A stretch of DNA of 35,331 nucleotides from an uncultured Lachnospiraceae bacterium. GTDB lineage: Bacteria; Bacillota; Clostridia; Lachnospirales; Lachnospiraceae. This document shows positions 12,013 to 20,162 of this stretch, in pieces. The DNA lies in the NCBI GenBank assembly GCA_944377405.1, contig CALWES010000015.1, positions 1-35,331 of the forward strand, given 5' to 3'. Positions within the stretch are counted from its first letter, which is position 1. Every line of letters starts with the position of its first letter. Below the pieces are notes generated by a model, which made no database searches, was not told the origin of the DNA, and saw nothing but the letters and a program-made list of their open reading frames with translations. A program made the position numbers and the translations under genes.

Positions 12013-12069
12013 AGGATTTCACAGGGATTACACAGAGGAATCACATACTTATCCACAAAGTTATCCACA
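12013..12069 (-). other. oriC DnaA-box array between dnaA and dnaN
   Basis: Two perfect DnaA boxes (TTATCCACA on the plus strand) lie at 12061-12069 and 12049-12057, directly after the dnaA stop. Four further 9-mers beginning TGTG on the minus strand start at 12045, 12034, 12023 and 12013, so six box-like sites recur every 10-12 bases on one face of the helix. The remaining part of the gap (11845-12012) has a few degenerate boxes (for example TTATCCAAG near 11926) and no gene. Confidence 0.85.
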
Positions 12070-13455
12070 TTATTGTGGAAGAAGTTTCTTTTTCAGGATC
12101 TCTATCGTTGCGTTCAGCTTGTCATCCTTCTGCAGCTCAGCGGTGATCTTGTCTCTTCCGTGCATGACAGTGGTGTGGTCCCTGCCACCAAGCTCCCTTC
12201 CGATCTGCTCCAGGGGAACTGAAGTGAGGGTACAGCAGAGATACATGGCGATCTGCCTTGGGAAGGCGATCTCCTTAACTTTTTTGGTGGAGCAGATCTC
12301 TGTCTGGGAGATGTTGAAATGCTCCGCTACGCATTTGATGATCCTTTGAGGAGTGAGCTCCTTCTTCTCGGAATTCCCGATATAATCGGCCAGGATGCTT
12401 TCCGCCATATTCACATCGATGCTGATGTGCTCAAGCCTGGACTTTGCAACGATCCTGGTAAGGGCTCCCTCCAGCTCACGGATGTTGGACTTGATGTTGG
12501 AGGCGATGTACTTGATCACCTCGTTATCGATGTTATAGCCCTCCATGTTCTCCTTTTTCCGGAGGATGGCCATACGGGTCTCAAAGTCCGGAGGCTGGAT
12601 ATCCACCATAAGTCCCCACTCAAAGCGGGAACGGAGTCTCTCTTCCAGACCGTCGATGGCCTTCGGAGGTTTATCCGAGGAGATGATGATCTGCTTGTTG
12701 CGCTCGTTCAGGGCGTTGAAGGTGTGGAAGAATTCCTCCTGGGTGCTGACCTTTCCGGTGATGAACTGGATATCGTCGATGAGGAGCACGTCCAGATCCC
12801 GGTACTTGTTCCGGAAGTCGGAGGTATTGAAGCTTCCCTTTACGTTGTTGTTCCGGATGGACTCGATGTAGTCGTTGGTAAAGGTCTCGGAGGTAACGTA
12901 AAGGATCTTGGAGCTTGGGTTATTCTTCAGGATATAATGGGCCACCGCATGCATCAGGTGGGTCTTTCCGAGACCGACACCGCCGTAGATATACAGGATC
13001 TTATAAGCCTGTCCCGGGCTTTCCGCCACCGCCACGGCAGCTGCATGGGCCAGATTGTTGTTGGGGCCCACCACAAAGTTATCGAAGGTATATTTCGGAT
13101 TCAGATTTGCCTTGTCGATGAGGGCGATGTCCACATCCCCGGGGGTCTGGATCAGGCGGTCCGGACCGGTCTCCTTTGCTGATTCCAGTGCAGAGGCTTC
13201 CTGGGGAGTCATGAATCTGACCTCCATGGTCTTGCCCAGCTTCTCACCGATGGCTACCTGCAGCATCTTGGTATATTTTTTTTCCACATAATCCCGTGTA
13301 AATTCATCTGGAACAAGAAGCACTACAGTCTGGCCGTCGCAGCTTCTGATCTCAAGGGGTTCCAGCCAGGTGGTGAAGGAAATACCCGTGATCTCGAACT
13401 CGTCCCTCATATATTCAAGGATCTGAGTCCAGTTTTCTCTAAGTTTATTCAGCAT
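12070..13455 (-). CDS. dnaA: Chromosomal replication initiator protein DnaA
   Basis: AAA+ ATPase that binds DnaA boxes at oriC and melts DNA. It has 461 residues. Domain I is at the N-terminus; the ATPase domain has Walker A GGVGLGKTHLMHA (about residue 158) and Walker B VLLIDDIQF. The C-terminal helix-turn-helix domain carries the DnaA signature GRELGGRDHTTVMHG. The start at 13455 is preceded by CCGGAGACTGAT. It is flanked on both sides by DnaA boxes, which fixes the origin here and suggests autoregulation. A candidate promoter lies at 13570-13542. Confidence 0.98.
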   Translation of the reverse strand: MLNKLRENWTQILEYMRDEFEITGISFTTWLEPLEIRSCDGQTVVLLVPDEFTRDYVEKKYTKMLQVAIGEKLGKTMEVRFMTPQEASALESAKETGPDRLIQTPGDVDIALIDKANLNPKYTFDNFVVGPNNNLAHAAAVAVAESPGQAYKILYIYGGVGLGKTHLMHAVAHYILKNNPSSKILYVTSETFTNDYIESIRNNNVKGSFNTSDFRNKYRDLDVLLIDDIQFITGKVSTQEEFFHTFNALNERNKQIIISSDKPPKAIDGLEERLRSRFEWGLMVDIQPPDFETRMAILRKKENMEGYNIDNEVIKYIASNIKSNIRELEGALTRIVAKSRLEHISIDVNMAESILADYIGNSEKKELTPQRIIKCVAEHFNISQTEICSTKKVKEIAFPRQIAMYLCCTLTSVPLEQIGRELGGRDHTTVMHGRDKITAELQKDDKLNATIEILKKKLLPQ

Positions 13456-13541
13456 ATCAGTCTCCGGAATTATTTGATGAAATCGTTGGTTTTTGTCTGA
13501 GTTTCTACCTTATTATTATATACGGCAGTACATACCTATAT

Positions 13542-13570
13542 ATTTTACATGAAAACAGGTAATCATTCAA
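13542..13570 (-). promoter_or_regulatory. Candidate dnaA promoter
   Basis: TTGAAT at 13570-13565, 17-base spacer, TAAAAT at 13547-13542. The predicted start near 13535 gives a leader of about 80 bases. A second -10-like TATAAT at 13520-13515 lacks a good -35. The promoter is divergent from that of the ECF gene. Confidence 0.5.
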
Positions 13571-13597
13571 GGTGAAAAACACATGTTGAAAAAAAGC

Positions 13598-13626
13598 TTG
13601 TAAGCGGAAAGAAAAGGTACTAGAAT
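13598..13626 (+). promoter_or_regulatory. Candidate promoter of the ECF S-component gene
   Basis: TTGTAA at 13598-13603, 17-base spacer, TAGAAT at 13621-13626. The predicted start near 13633 puts the DnaA boxes at 13652-13694 inside the transcribed leader. Confidence 0.55.
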
Positions 13627-13651
13627 AAATTTCTGTAAATATCAGCAGGAG

Positions 13652-13694
13652 TTATCCACAAAATATCCGGAATGTATCCACAATATGTGGGTAT
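13652..13694 (+). other. DnaA boxes upstream of dnaA (second half of bipartite oriC)
   Basis: A perfect DnaA box TTATCCACA lies at 13652-13660. A near-perfect GTATCCACA follows at 13674-13682, facing an inverted TGTGGGTAT (13686-13694) so that the last two form an inverted repeat. With the array downstream of dnaA this makes a bipartite origin like that of Bacillus subtilis. Confidence 0.75.
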
Positions 13695-13715
13695 TTATGT
13701 AAACAGGAGGATAAA

Positions 13716-14363
13716 ATGGAGAAAAACAGCAGGCAGTTTGATACGGTGTTTACAGGGATCCTCTGCGGCCTGATCATCATCATGTCCTTTGTTCCCTTCC
13801 TGGGATTCATCCCTCTGGGCTTCATGAACGCCACCATCATCCAGATCCCGGTGATCATAGGGGCGGTGATGCTCGGACCGAAAAGAGGGGCCTTTTTGGG
13901 GCTTTTATTCGGCCTTACCTCCCTCTGGAAGAATACCACGGCTCCAAATCTTACGAGCTTTGTTTTCTCTCCCTTCGTGCCCATTCCCATGCTTGCGGAG
14001 CAGGAGCCCCTTTTCATCCGTATCTTAAAATGCGCCTTTATCTGCCTTTTTTCCAGGGTGATGATCGGCATCGTATCCGCTTATCTGAACAGCTTCCTGA
14101 AAAAAAGAAGAGCTTTACCGGCATCAGTCCGGAACATGGCCTGTGGGGCAGCAGGGGCCATCACCAACACTATTTTTGTTATGGGCGGGATCTATTTCCT
14201 CTACGGAGAGGCCTATGCCGGTGCCAACAGCGTGAATGTTTCCCTCCTTTCTAAGGTAATATCCGGTATCATCCTGACCCAGGGAATCCCGGAGGCAGTG
14301 GTTTCGGCCATCATCTGCGGAGCGGTGCTCAAGGCTCTTGGAAGGCTTCCGCACAAGATGTAG
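13716..14363 (+). CDS. ECF transporter S component (substrate-binding membrane subunit)
   Basis: A 215-residue, very hydrophobic protein with about six membrane segments. It resembles S components of energy-coupling factor vitamin importers: an N-terminal helix, then a FIPLG..NATIIQIPVIIGA block and GAFLGLLFGLTSLW. These pair with a shared EcfA/A'/T module, which is not encoded in the window. The pattern is closest to the group that includes pantothenate (PanT-like) S components, but the substrate cannot be fixed from sequence alone. The start has a strong AGGAGG. The leader contains DnaA boxes. Downstream a weak AT-rich hairpin (14394-14415) may end the transcript. Confidence 0.8.
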   Translation: MEKNSRQFDTVFTGILCGLIIIMSFVPFLGFIPLGFMNATIIQIPVIIGAVMLGPKRGAFLGLLFGLTSLWKNTTAPNLTSFVFSPFVPIPMLAEQEPLFIRILKCAFICLFSRVMIGIVSAYLNSFLKKRRALPASVRNMACGAAGAITNTIFVMGGIYFLYGEAYAGANSVNVSLLSKVISGIILTQGIPEAVVSAIICGAVLKALGRLPHKM

Positions 14364-14434
14364 AAGGGCTTTCCACCATATCCTGTAGTGAAGGAAAAAT
14401 ATGTAAATTTTTCCATCTAATTTGTTTTTTTTAG

Positions 14435-14464
14435 TTGACAGAGCTTCCGTCTTTTCTATATAAT
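14435..14464 (+). promoter_or_regulatory. rpmH promoter
   Basis: TTGACA at 14435-14440, 18-base spacer, TATAAT at 14459-14464. Both hexamers are perfect. The start near 14471 gives a leader of about 50 bases ending in AGGAGGTG before rpmH. Confidence 0.88.
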
Positions 14465-14520
14465 AGCTAAGATGTTTAAACTGTCTAAGTTTGAGTTAGA
14501 AAGTTAGGAGGTGGTAAATC

Positions 14521-14655
14521 ATGAAGATGACCTTTCAGCCGAAGAAGAGACAGAGAGCTAAGGTTCATGGTTTCAGAGCCAGAATGAGCAGCGCAGGCGG
14601 AAGAAAAGTGCTGGCTAACAGAAGAGCTAAGGGAAGAGCAAAATTATCAGCTTAA
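14521..14655 (+). CDS. rpmH: 50S ribosomal protein L34
   Basis: A 44-residue, highly basic protein ([19 protein letters not shown]..., ending GRAKLSA) with the classic L34 sequence. It is translated from ATG after TTAGGAGGTGG. It heads the conserved rpmH-rnpA-yidD-yidC-jag cluster on the right of oriC. A hairpin follows it, so some transcripts probably stop or are processed before rnpA. Confidence 0.97.
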   Translation: MKMTFQPKKRQRAKVHGFRARMSSAGGRKVLANRRAKGRAKLSA

Positions 14656-14665
14656 TGCTTAGTAT

Positions 14666-14692
14666 GGACCGCTGAAAGGCGGTCCTTTCTTT
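14666..14692 (+). terminator. Hairpin between rpmH and rnpA (partial terminator)
   Basis: GGACCGC / GCGGTCC (14666-14672 with 14679-14685) around a six-base loop, followed by TTTCTTT. It lies 10 bases after the rpmH stop, and rnpA has no evident promoter of its own, so partial read-through is likely. Confidence 0.7.
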
Positions 14693-14710
14693 ACGGGCTT
14701 TTGGAAACAG

Positions 14711-15076
14711 ATGAACAGATTTCCGTCGATCAGAAAGAATACCGAGTACCAGGCCGTATATAAGGCCGGACATTCCAGTGCTACGGGACTGCTTGTAATG
14801 TATGTCATGGAAAATGGCAGAGATATAAGCCGTCTCGGTATTAGCATAAGCAAAAAAGTCGGAAACAGCGTTATCAGACACAGATTTTCCAGAAAAATCA
14901 GAGAGATATTCAGATTAAACAAGTACAGAACGAAGACAGGATACGACATTATCATAGTAGCCAGGAATCCGGCAAAGGAAGCTTCCTACAAGAGCCTTGA
15001 GAGGGATTATGTGAAGCTCCTTTCACGTCATGACATCATCCTATCCCGGGATGAGAATCAATCAGAATCGAAGTGA
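14711..15076 (+). CDS. rnpA: Ribonuclease P protein component
   Basis: The protein subunit of RNase P, which with the RNA subunit trims tRNA 5' leaders. It has 121 residues. Recognisable are the N-terminal phenylalanine/arginine region ([18 protein letters not shown]) and the basic helix motif [18 protein letters not shown], the family's RNR region (RHR here). It lies between rpmH and yidD, eight bases before the latter's ATG. Confidence 0.96.
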   Translation: MNRFPSIRKNTEYQAVYKAGHSSATGLLVMYVMENGRDISRLGISISKKVGNSVIRHRFSRKIREIFRLNKYRTKTGYDIIIVARNPAKEASYKSLERDYVKLLSRHDIILSRDENQSESK

Positions 15077-15083
15077 CCTTATT

Positions 15084-15299
15084 ATGATAGCAGATTTGAT
15101 GATCAGAATGATCAGGGGATACCAGAAGTATCTGAGTCCTCTGAAGATAAGAACTCACTGTATATACACGCCTACCTGCTCTCAATACGCCATTGAAGCA
15201 ATCAGAAAGTACGGCGCGGTAAAAGGTTTTTTGCTGGCAGCATGGAGGATCCTTCGGTGCAATCCATTTGCCAAAGGCGGTTATGACCCGGTTCCATAA
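15084..15299 (+). CDS. yidD: Membrane protein insertion efficiency factor YidD
   Basis: A small (71-residue) membrane-associated protein thought to aid YidC-dependent insertion. The family core is clear: YQKYLSPLK, a [19 protein letters not shown] block with conserved cysteines, and [18 protein letters not shown]. The ATG at 15084 places the usual short amphipathic N-terminus; a longer reading from 15030 would overlap rnpA and is rejected. It is followed after 14 bases by yidC. Confidence 0.93.
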   Translation: MIADLMIRMIRGYQKYLSPLKIRTHCIYTPTCSQYAIEAIRKYGAVKGFLLAAWRILRCNPFAKGGYDPVP

Positions 15300-15313
15300 G
15301 AGGAGGTTTCATT

Positions 15314-16615
15314 TTGGCAATACCTATTTCTATCTACCTTACTAAAACGGGAGGCATCCTGGGACCGATCGCAGACCTGATGGGGATCATCATGGACGGT
15401 ATCTTCCGTCTGACCTCACAGTTCGGATTTATCAACATCGGTCTGTGCATCATTCTCTTTACCATTGCCACCCGACTCATTATGCTGCCTCTTTCCTACA
15501 AGCAGGCAAAATCTCAGAAGATCATGTCCGTGCTTCAGCCTGAGATCGCGGCGATCCAGAAGAAGTACAAGGGAAAGGAAAATGATCAGCAGGCCATGAT
15601 GATGCAGAACGCAGAGATCAAGGCCGTCTACGAAAAATACGGCACCAGCATGACCGGAGGCTGCGTACAGCTTCTGATCCAGATGCCAATCATCTTCGCC
15701 CTTTATCGGGTTATCCTGAATATTCCCGCCTATGTACCGGCGGTAAAGGAATATTTTTCCAATGTGGTAAATGCTGTGGTAGGTGCTACCGGCAGTACGG
15801 AAGCAGCTATTGCGAAGGTCGATGAATTCGCCCATTCCAGCGAGACCCTTACAAAGCTTGTGACCCAGGCAAGGATCTCCGGAGGAGAGATCTCCACAAC
15901 GGATCACATCATTGACTTCCTTTATAACCTCAATCCGGCCCAGTGGGCTGATTTCTCCAATCAGTTCCCCCAGGCCTCCGCAGTCATCAACCAGAATGCG
16001 GACAGCATCGCCCAGATGAACAATTTCTTCGGTATCAACCTTGCCACCTCACCGGGAGCCTATATGGCTACCAACGGACTTTTCTCCGTGCAGGTGCTGC
16101 TGATCCCGATCCTTGCAGGTCTTTCCCAGTACCTGGCCACCAAGCTCATGCAGTCCACCCAGACCATGCAGCTGGATGAGAACAATCCCACGGCCAGCAC
16201 CATGAAGACCATGAACTACATGTTCCCCATCATGTCCGTGGTATTCTGCTTCAGCTTTGCTTCCGGTATCGGTGTATACTGGATCGCCTCTTCCGTGATC
16301 ATGGGACTGCAGCAGTATCTGCTGAACAGGCACTTCGCAAAGATGGACGTTGACGAAATGGTGAAGCAGAACATCGAAAAGGTCAACGCCAAGCGGGCAA
16401 AGAAGGGACTGCCTCCTGTCAACGAAAAGGCTGCCGAGGACAACTTCAAGCGGCTTCAGGAGAAGGAGGACAGATTGGCTGCAAAGCGTCAGGCTGCTCT
16501 GGACAGAACAAAGGAGCAGATTGAGGCTTCCAACCAGTACTACAAGACCGGTTCCATTGCAGAACGGGCCCAGATGGTTCAGCGGTACAACGAAAAGAAC
16601 GAAAAGAAAAAATAA
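15314..16615 (+). CDS. yidC: Membrane protein insertase YidC/SpoIIIJ
   Basis: YidC/Oxa1 insertase, 433 residues, which inserts and folds inner-membrane proteins with or without Sec. Translation begins at TTG (15314), eight bases after a perfect AGGAGG, and no ATG start fits. Family motifs include IATRLIMLPLSYKQAKSQKIM followed by QPEIAAIQKKYKGK (the coiled C1 loop), GGCVQLLIQMPIIFALYR and the late membrane helices. A large periplasmic N-domain, as in proteobacteria, is absent. The charged tail (about 350-433) is rich in Lys, Glu and Arg and may bind ribosomes. jag follows, a conserved pairing. Confidence 0.95.
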   Translation: MAIPISIYLTKTGGILGPIADLMGIIMDGIFRLTSQFGFINIGLCIILFTIATRLIMLPLSYKQAKSQKIMSVLQPEIAAIQKKYKGKENDQQAMMMQNAEIKAVYEKYGTSMTGGCVQLLIQMPIIFALYRVILNIPAYVPAVKEYFSNVVNAVVGATGSTEAAIAKVDEFAHSSETLTKLVTQARISGGEISTTDHIIDFLYNLNPAQWADFSNQFPQASAVINQNADSIAQMNNFFGINLATSPGAYMATNGLFSVQVLLIPILAGLSQYLATKLMQSTQTMQLDENNPTASTMKTMNYMFPIMSVVFCFSFASGIGVYWIASSVIMGLQQYLLNRHFAKMDVDEMVKQNIEKVNAKRAKKGLPPVNEKAAEDNFKRLQEKEDRLAAKRQAALDRTKEQIEASNQYYKTGSIAERAQMVQRYNEKNEKKK

Positions 16616-16666
16616 GATCGATCTGATCGAAAAGATCTATTGAAAGAAATGTTTGGAGGAAACAGA

Positions 16667-17332
16667 ATGGAACCGATCAAAGTTTCAGCCAAGACCCTTG
16701 AGGAAGCCATTACCAAGGCCTGCATCGAGCTTGGAGCAGCTTCCGACGATATAGAATATGAGATCCTTGAGACCGGCAGCAACGGCATCCTCGGGATCGG
16801 CGCAAGACCCTATGTGATCAGCGCAAAGCTTAAGGAGATCCCGGAGGCAAGCCTTGAGGACAAGGCTCTGGAGTTCTTATCCTCTGTATTTGAGGGAATG
16901 AAGATGGATGTGTCCATGGATATTTCCCTTGATGAGGAGAACCGGGAGCTTTCCATCAACCTTTCCGGCGAGGACATGGGTGTACTCATCGGAAAGAGGG
17001 GACAGACTCTGGATGCCCTTCAGTACCTGACAGGGCAGGTGGTCAACAAGAACCAGAACGAATACATCCGCGTCAAGCTGGATACGGAAAACTACCGGGA
17101 GAGAAGGATGGAGACTCTGGAGACCCTGGCAAAAAACATTGCCTACCGGGTAAGACGCACCAGACGGCCCATCGCCCTGGAGCCCATGAATCCCTATGAG
17201 CGCCGTATCATCCACTCCGCCCTGCAGAACGAAAAGGACGTTCTCACCAGGTCCGAGGGAGAAGAGCCCTACAGACATGTGGTGATCTGCTATAAGAAAA
17301 AGAGCAGAAACGAGCGGGCAGAAGAAAAATAA
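16667..17332 (+). CDS. jag: RNA-binding protein Jag/KhpB
   Basis: A 221-residue cytoplasmic protein with three domains: Jag-N (about 1-50, with ETGSNGILGIGARPY), a KH domain (GVLIGKRGQTLDALQYL, about 100-150) and an R3H domain (AYRVRRTRRPIALEPMNPYERRIIH, in overlapping parts). In Firmicutes it partners with KhpA in RNA binding and is linked to cell elongation and division. The start at 16667 follows TTTGGAGGAAAC; an earlier ATG at 16640 is less well placed. It follows yidC by about 50 bases and ends the block at a strong terminator. Confidence 0.93.
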   Translation: MEPIKVSAKTLEEAITKACIELGAASDDIEYEILETGSNGILGIGARPYVISAKLKEIPEASLEDKALEFLSSVFEGMKMDVSMDISLDEENRELSINLSGEDMGVLIGKRGQTLDALQYLTGQVVNKNQNEYIRVKLDTENYRERRMETLETLAKNIAYRVRRTRRPIALEPMNPYERRIIHSALQNEKDVLTRSEGEEPYRHVVICYKKKSRNERAEEK

Positions 17333-17343
17333 AGCATACACAG

Positions 17344-17382
17344 AGGCCTCCGGTCATGAGAAAATGGCCGGAGGCTCTTTTT
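17344..17382 (+). terminator. Terminator after jag
   Basis: A 12-bp stem (GCCTCCGGTCAT / ATGGCCGGAGGC, one G-T pair) with a short GAGAAA loop and a TCTTTTT tail. It ends the rpmH-to-jag block. Confidence 0.9.
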
Positions 17383-17386
17383 GCCC

Positions 17387-17416
17387 TTGCAGAGGAAAAT
17401 CAAAGGATAGTATAAT
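17387..17416 (+). promoter_or_regulatory. mnmG promoter
   Basis: TTGCAG at 17387-17392, 18-base spacer, TATAAT at 17411-17416. The expected start (17422-17424) coincides with the mnmG ATG at 17423, which would make the transcript leaderless. Confidence 0.7.
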
Positions 17417-17422
17417 AGGCAC

Positions 17423-19363
17423 ATGAATACGCATATCGAAGAATATTATGACATTATCGTAGTGGGAGCAGGCCATGCTGGATGCGAGGCCGCTCTGGCA
17501 GCAGCGAGACTGGGGTTATCCACCCTGGTCTTTACTGTCAGTGTGGACAGCATTGCCCTTATGCCCTGTAACCCCAATATCGGAGGGACCTCCAAGGGAC
17601 ACCTGGTGTGCGAGCTGGACGCCCTGGGTGGCGAGATGGGAAAGTGCATCGACAAAACCTTCATCCAGTCAAAGATGCTGAACCGCTCCAAGGGACCGGC
17701 GGTCCACAGCCTCCGGGCCCAGGCGGACAAGATGGCCTATATCGGAGAGATGAGAAGGACCCTGGAGAACACGGAGCACCTTCGGATCCGGCAGGGAGAG
17801 GTTTCTGAATTACTGGCGGAAATTGTGGATAACTCCGGAAAAAGAAGGATCACCGGTGTAAAAACCTGCTCCGGAGCCGTTTATCATGCCAAAAAGGTGG
17901 TGCTCTGTACCGGTGTCTATCTGAAGGCCCGCTGTATCTACGGAGATGTGAGTGAATATACGGGACCCAACGGCCTTCGGGCCGCCAACGAACTGACGGG
18001 ATCCCTTCTTAAGCTTGGGATCCCGGTGCGGCGTTTCAAAACGGGAACCCCTGCAAGGGTGGACAGAAGGAGCATCGATTTCTCGAAAATGGAAGAGCAG
18101 AAGGGAGATCAGGAGATCCGCCCCTTCTCCTTCTCCAATGAACCGGAGGATATTGCCAGGGAACAGGTATCCTGCTGGCTGACCTATACCAATGAAGAGA
18201 CCCATCGGATCATCCGGGAAAATATCGACCGGTCCCCCCTGTTTTCAGGGGACATCAAGGGTACCGGCCCCAGATACTGTCCCTCCATCGAGGACAAGGT
18301 GGTGAAGTTCCCGGAGAAGGAGCGGCACCAGATCTTCGTGGAGCCGGAGGGACTTTATACCAACGAAATGTATCTTTCCGGCATGAGCTCTTCCCTGCCG
18401 GAGGACGTGCAGCACGCCATGATCCGGACCATGCCGGGATTTGAGCACGCGGACATCGTAAGAAACGCCTATGCCATCGAATATGACTGCATCGACGCCA
18501 CCTGTCTGAAGCCCACCCTGGAGTTCAAGGAGATCGAAGGACTCTATGCGGCAGGACAGATCAACGGCTCCTCAGGATACGAGGAGGCGGCGGTACAGGG
18601 ATTCATGGCGGGGGTCAACGCAGCCCTGTCCTCCTTGAACCGGGAAGAGGTGGTGCTGGACCGTTCCCAGGGTTATATCGGCGTCCTGATCGACGACCTG
18701 GTGACAAAGGAGAGCCATGAACCCTACCGGATGATGACCTCAAGGGCGGAATACAGACTCCTGCTGCGGCAGGACAACGCGGATCTTCGTCTGCGGGAGA
18801 CAGGCTATCGGATCGGCCTGGTTTCCCAGAAGGAATATGACAGATACCTGGAAAAGAAAGAAATGATCGCAGCGGAGGTACAGAGGATGCAGCAGACCAT
18901 TGCAGGATCCAATGAGACCACCAACGCCTTTCTGAGAAAACATGGCTCCGCAGAACTTCCGGACAGCCGGGGCGTCAGCTTCGCGGAGCTCATCAAGCGT
19001 CCTGAATTAAACTACGAACTGTTGTTCGAGATAGATCCGGGAAGAAAGCCCCTGCCCTGGAGAGTCCGGGAGCAGGTAAACATCGAGATCAAGTACGAGG
19101 GATATATCCGCCGGCAGATGCAGCAGGTGGAACACTTCAAGAAGCTGGAAGGAAAAAAGCTTCCAAAGGACATCAATTATCAGGAACTGAAGGGCCTCAG
19201 GCTGGAAGCCCGGCAGAAGCTGGAAAAGATCCGTCCGGAAAATATCGGCCAGGCAGGCCGTATCTCCGGGGTATCCCCGGCAGACGTTTCCGTGCTGATG
19301 ATCTATCTGGAGCAGCGGAGACAGGTAGAAAGAAAAGAAATGGGAGAAAGGCAGAAGCCATGA
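17423..19363 (+). CDS. mnmG: tRNA uridine-5-carboxymethylaminomethyl modification enzyme MnmG
   Basis: FAD protein that works with MnmE to put the cmnm5 group on U34 of certain tRNAs. It has 646 residues, slightly over the usual length. The N-terminal Rossmann fold reads [19 protein letters not shown] (about 15-33), then [22 protein letters not shown] and [14 protein letters not shown]. The conserved YCPSIEDK cysteine region and the C-terminal [14 protein letters not shown] are present. There is no clear Shine-Dalgarno at normal spacing; AAAGGAT lies 14 bases upstream. The stop overlaps the rsmG start. Usually mnmE lies directly before mnmG; here it comes after rsmG. Confidence 0.96.
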   Translation: MNTHIEEYYDIIVVGAGHAGCEAALAAARLGLSTLVFTVSVDSIALMPCNPNIGGTSKGHLVCELDALGGEMGKCIDKTFIQSKMLNRSKGPAVHSLRAQADKMAYIGEMRRTLENTEHLRIRQGEVSELLAEIVDNSGKRRITGVKTCSGAVYHAKKVVLCTGVYLKARCIYGDVSEYTGPNGLRAANELTGSLLKLGIPVRRFKTGTPARVDRRSIDFSKMEEQKGDQEIRPFSFSNEPEDIAREQVSCWLTYTNEETHRIIRENIDRSPLFSGDIKGTGPRYCPSIEDKVVKFPEKERHQIFVEPEGLYTNEMYLSGMSSSLPEDVQHAMIRTMPGFEHADIVRNAYAIEYDCIDATCLKPTLEFKEIEGLYAAGQINGSSGYEEAAVQGFMAGVNAALSSLNREEVVLDRSQGYIGVLIDDLVTKESHEPYRMMTSRAEYRLLLRQDNADLRLRETGYRIGLVSQKEYDRYLEKKEMIAAEVQRMQQTIAGSNETTNAFLRKHGSAELPDSRGVSFAELIKRPELNYELLFEIDPGRKPLPWRVREQVNIEIKYEGYIRRQMQQVEHFKKLEGKKLPKDINYQELKGLRLEARQKLEKIRPENIGQAGRISGVSPADVSVLMIYLEQRRQVERKEMGERQKP

Positions 19364-20118
19364 CAGAAAGCAGAATGACCGACAGCTTCCGGAAAGCCCT
19401 GGAGGAGGGAGCAAGGGGACTTGAGCTGGAGCTTTCCGAGGAACAGAAGGAACAGCTCTACCGATATTATGAAATGGTGACGGAGCGGAACAAGGTTATG
19501 AACCTTACCGCCATTACGGAGGAAGGGGAGTTCGTCCAGAAGCATCTCATCGACAGCCTGGCCATAGTAAAGGCGGGAGAGGCTGTAACGGAGATCCTTG
19601 CGGCAGGAGATATCGAGGTCATAGACGTGGGGACCGGAGCCGGACTTCCCGGCATCGTTCTGAAGATCTGCTACCCGGGACTTCGCATGACCCTCTTCGA
19701 TTCCCTGAAAAAGAGACTCCGCTTCCTGGATGAGGTGATCGAAGAGCTGGGACTGCAGGATATCTGTACTCTTCACGGAAGGGCGGAGGACATCGGTCAG
19801 GACAAAAAATTCCGGGAACAGTTTGACCTGGTGATCTCCCGGGCGGTGGCAAATCTGTCTACCCTCTCGGAGTACTGTCTGCCCCTTACAAAGCCCTACG
19901 GACTCTTTATCCCCTACAAATCAGGAGAGATCCAGGAGGAGCTTGAGGCGGCAGCCCATCCCATAAAGTTGCTGGGAGGAGAGCTCTGTGCCATGGAGCA
20001 GTACAGCCTTCCGGACAGCGACATCGCCAGATCCCTTCTGATCATTGAGAAGATAAAGCACACCCCCAGGGAGTACCCGAGACGGGCAGGGACCCCTGCA
20101 AAGTCTCCGTTGAAATAA
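19360..20118 (+). CDS. rsmG: 16S rRNA (guanine-527-N7)-methyltransferase RsmG
   Basis: SAM-dependent methyltransferase of m7G527 in 16S rRNA, a 252-residue protein with the family pattern: ...[20 protein letters not shown], then the SAM motif [17 protein letters not shown] (about 86-102) and later [18 protein letters not shown]. The start ATG overlaps the mnmG stop (ATGA), so the two are translationally coupled. The last 20 residues are basic and variable. Confidence 0.96.
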   Translation: MTESRMTDSFRKALEEGARGLELELSEEQKEQLYRYYEMVTERNKVMNLTAITEEGEFVQKHLIDSLAIVKAGEAVTEILAAGDIEVIDVGTGAGLPGIVLKICYPGLRMTLFDSLKKRLRFLDEVIEELGLQDICTLHGRAEDIGQDKKFREQFDLVISRAVANLSTLSEYCLPLTKPYGLFIPYKSGEIQEELEAAAHPIKLLGGELCAMEQYSLPDSDIARSLLIIEKIKHTPREYPRRAGTPAKSPLK

Positions 20119-20162
20119 TAAAGAAAAAGCAACACAGCCCTTTTCTACAGGGAGGAAATAAG

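Noticed and set aside
14124..14416. Short minus-strand frames over the ECF S-component gene
   Set aside because: Shadows of a hydrophobic plus-strand gene with a good RBS and family motifs.
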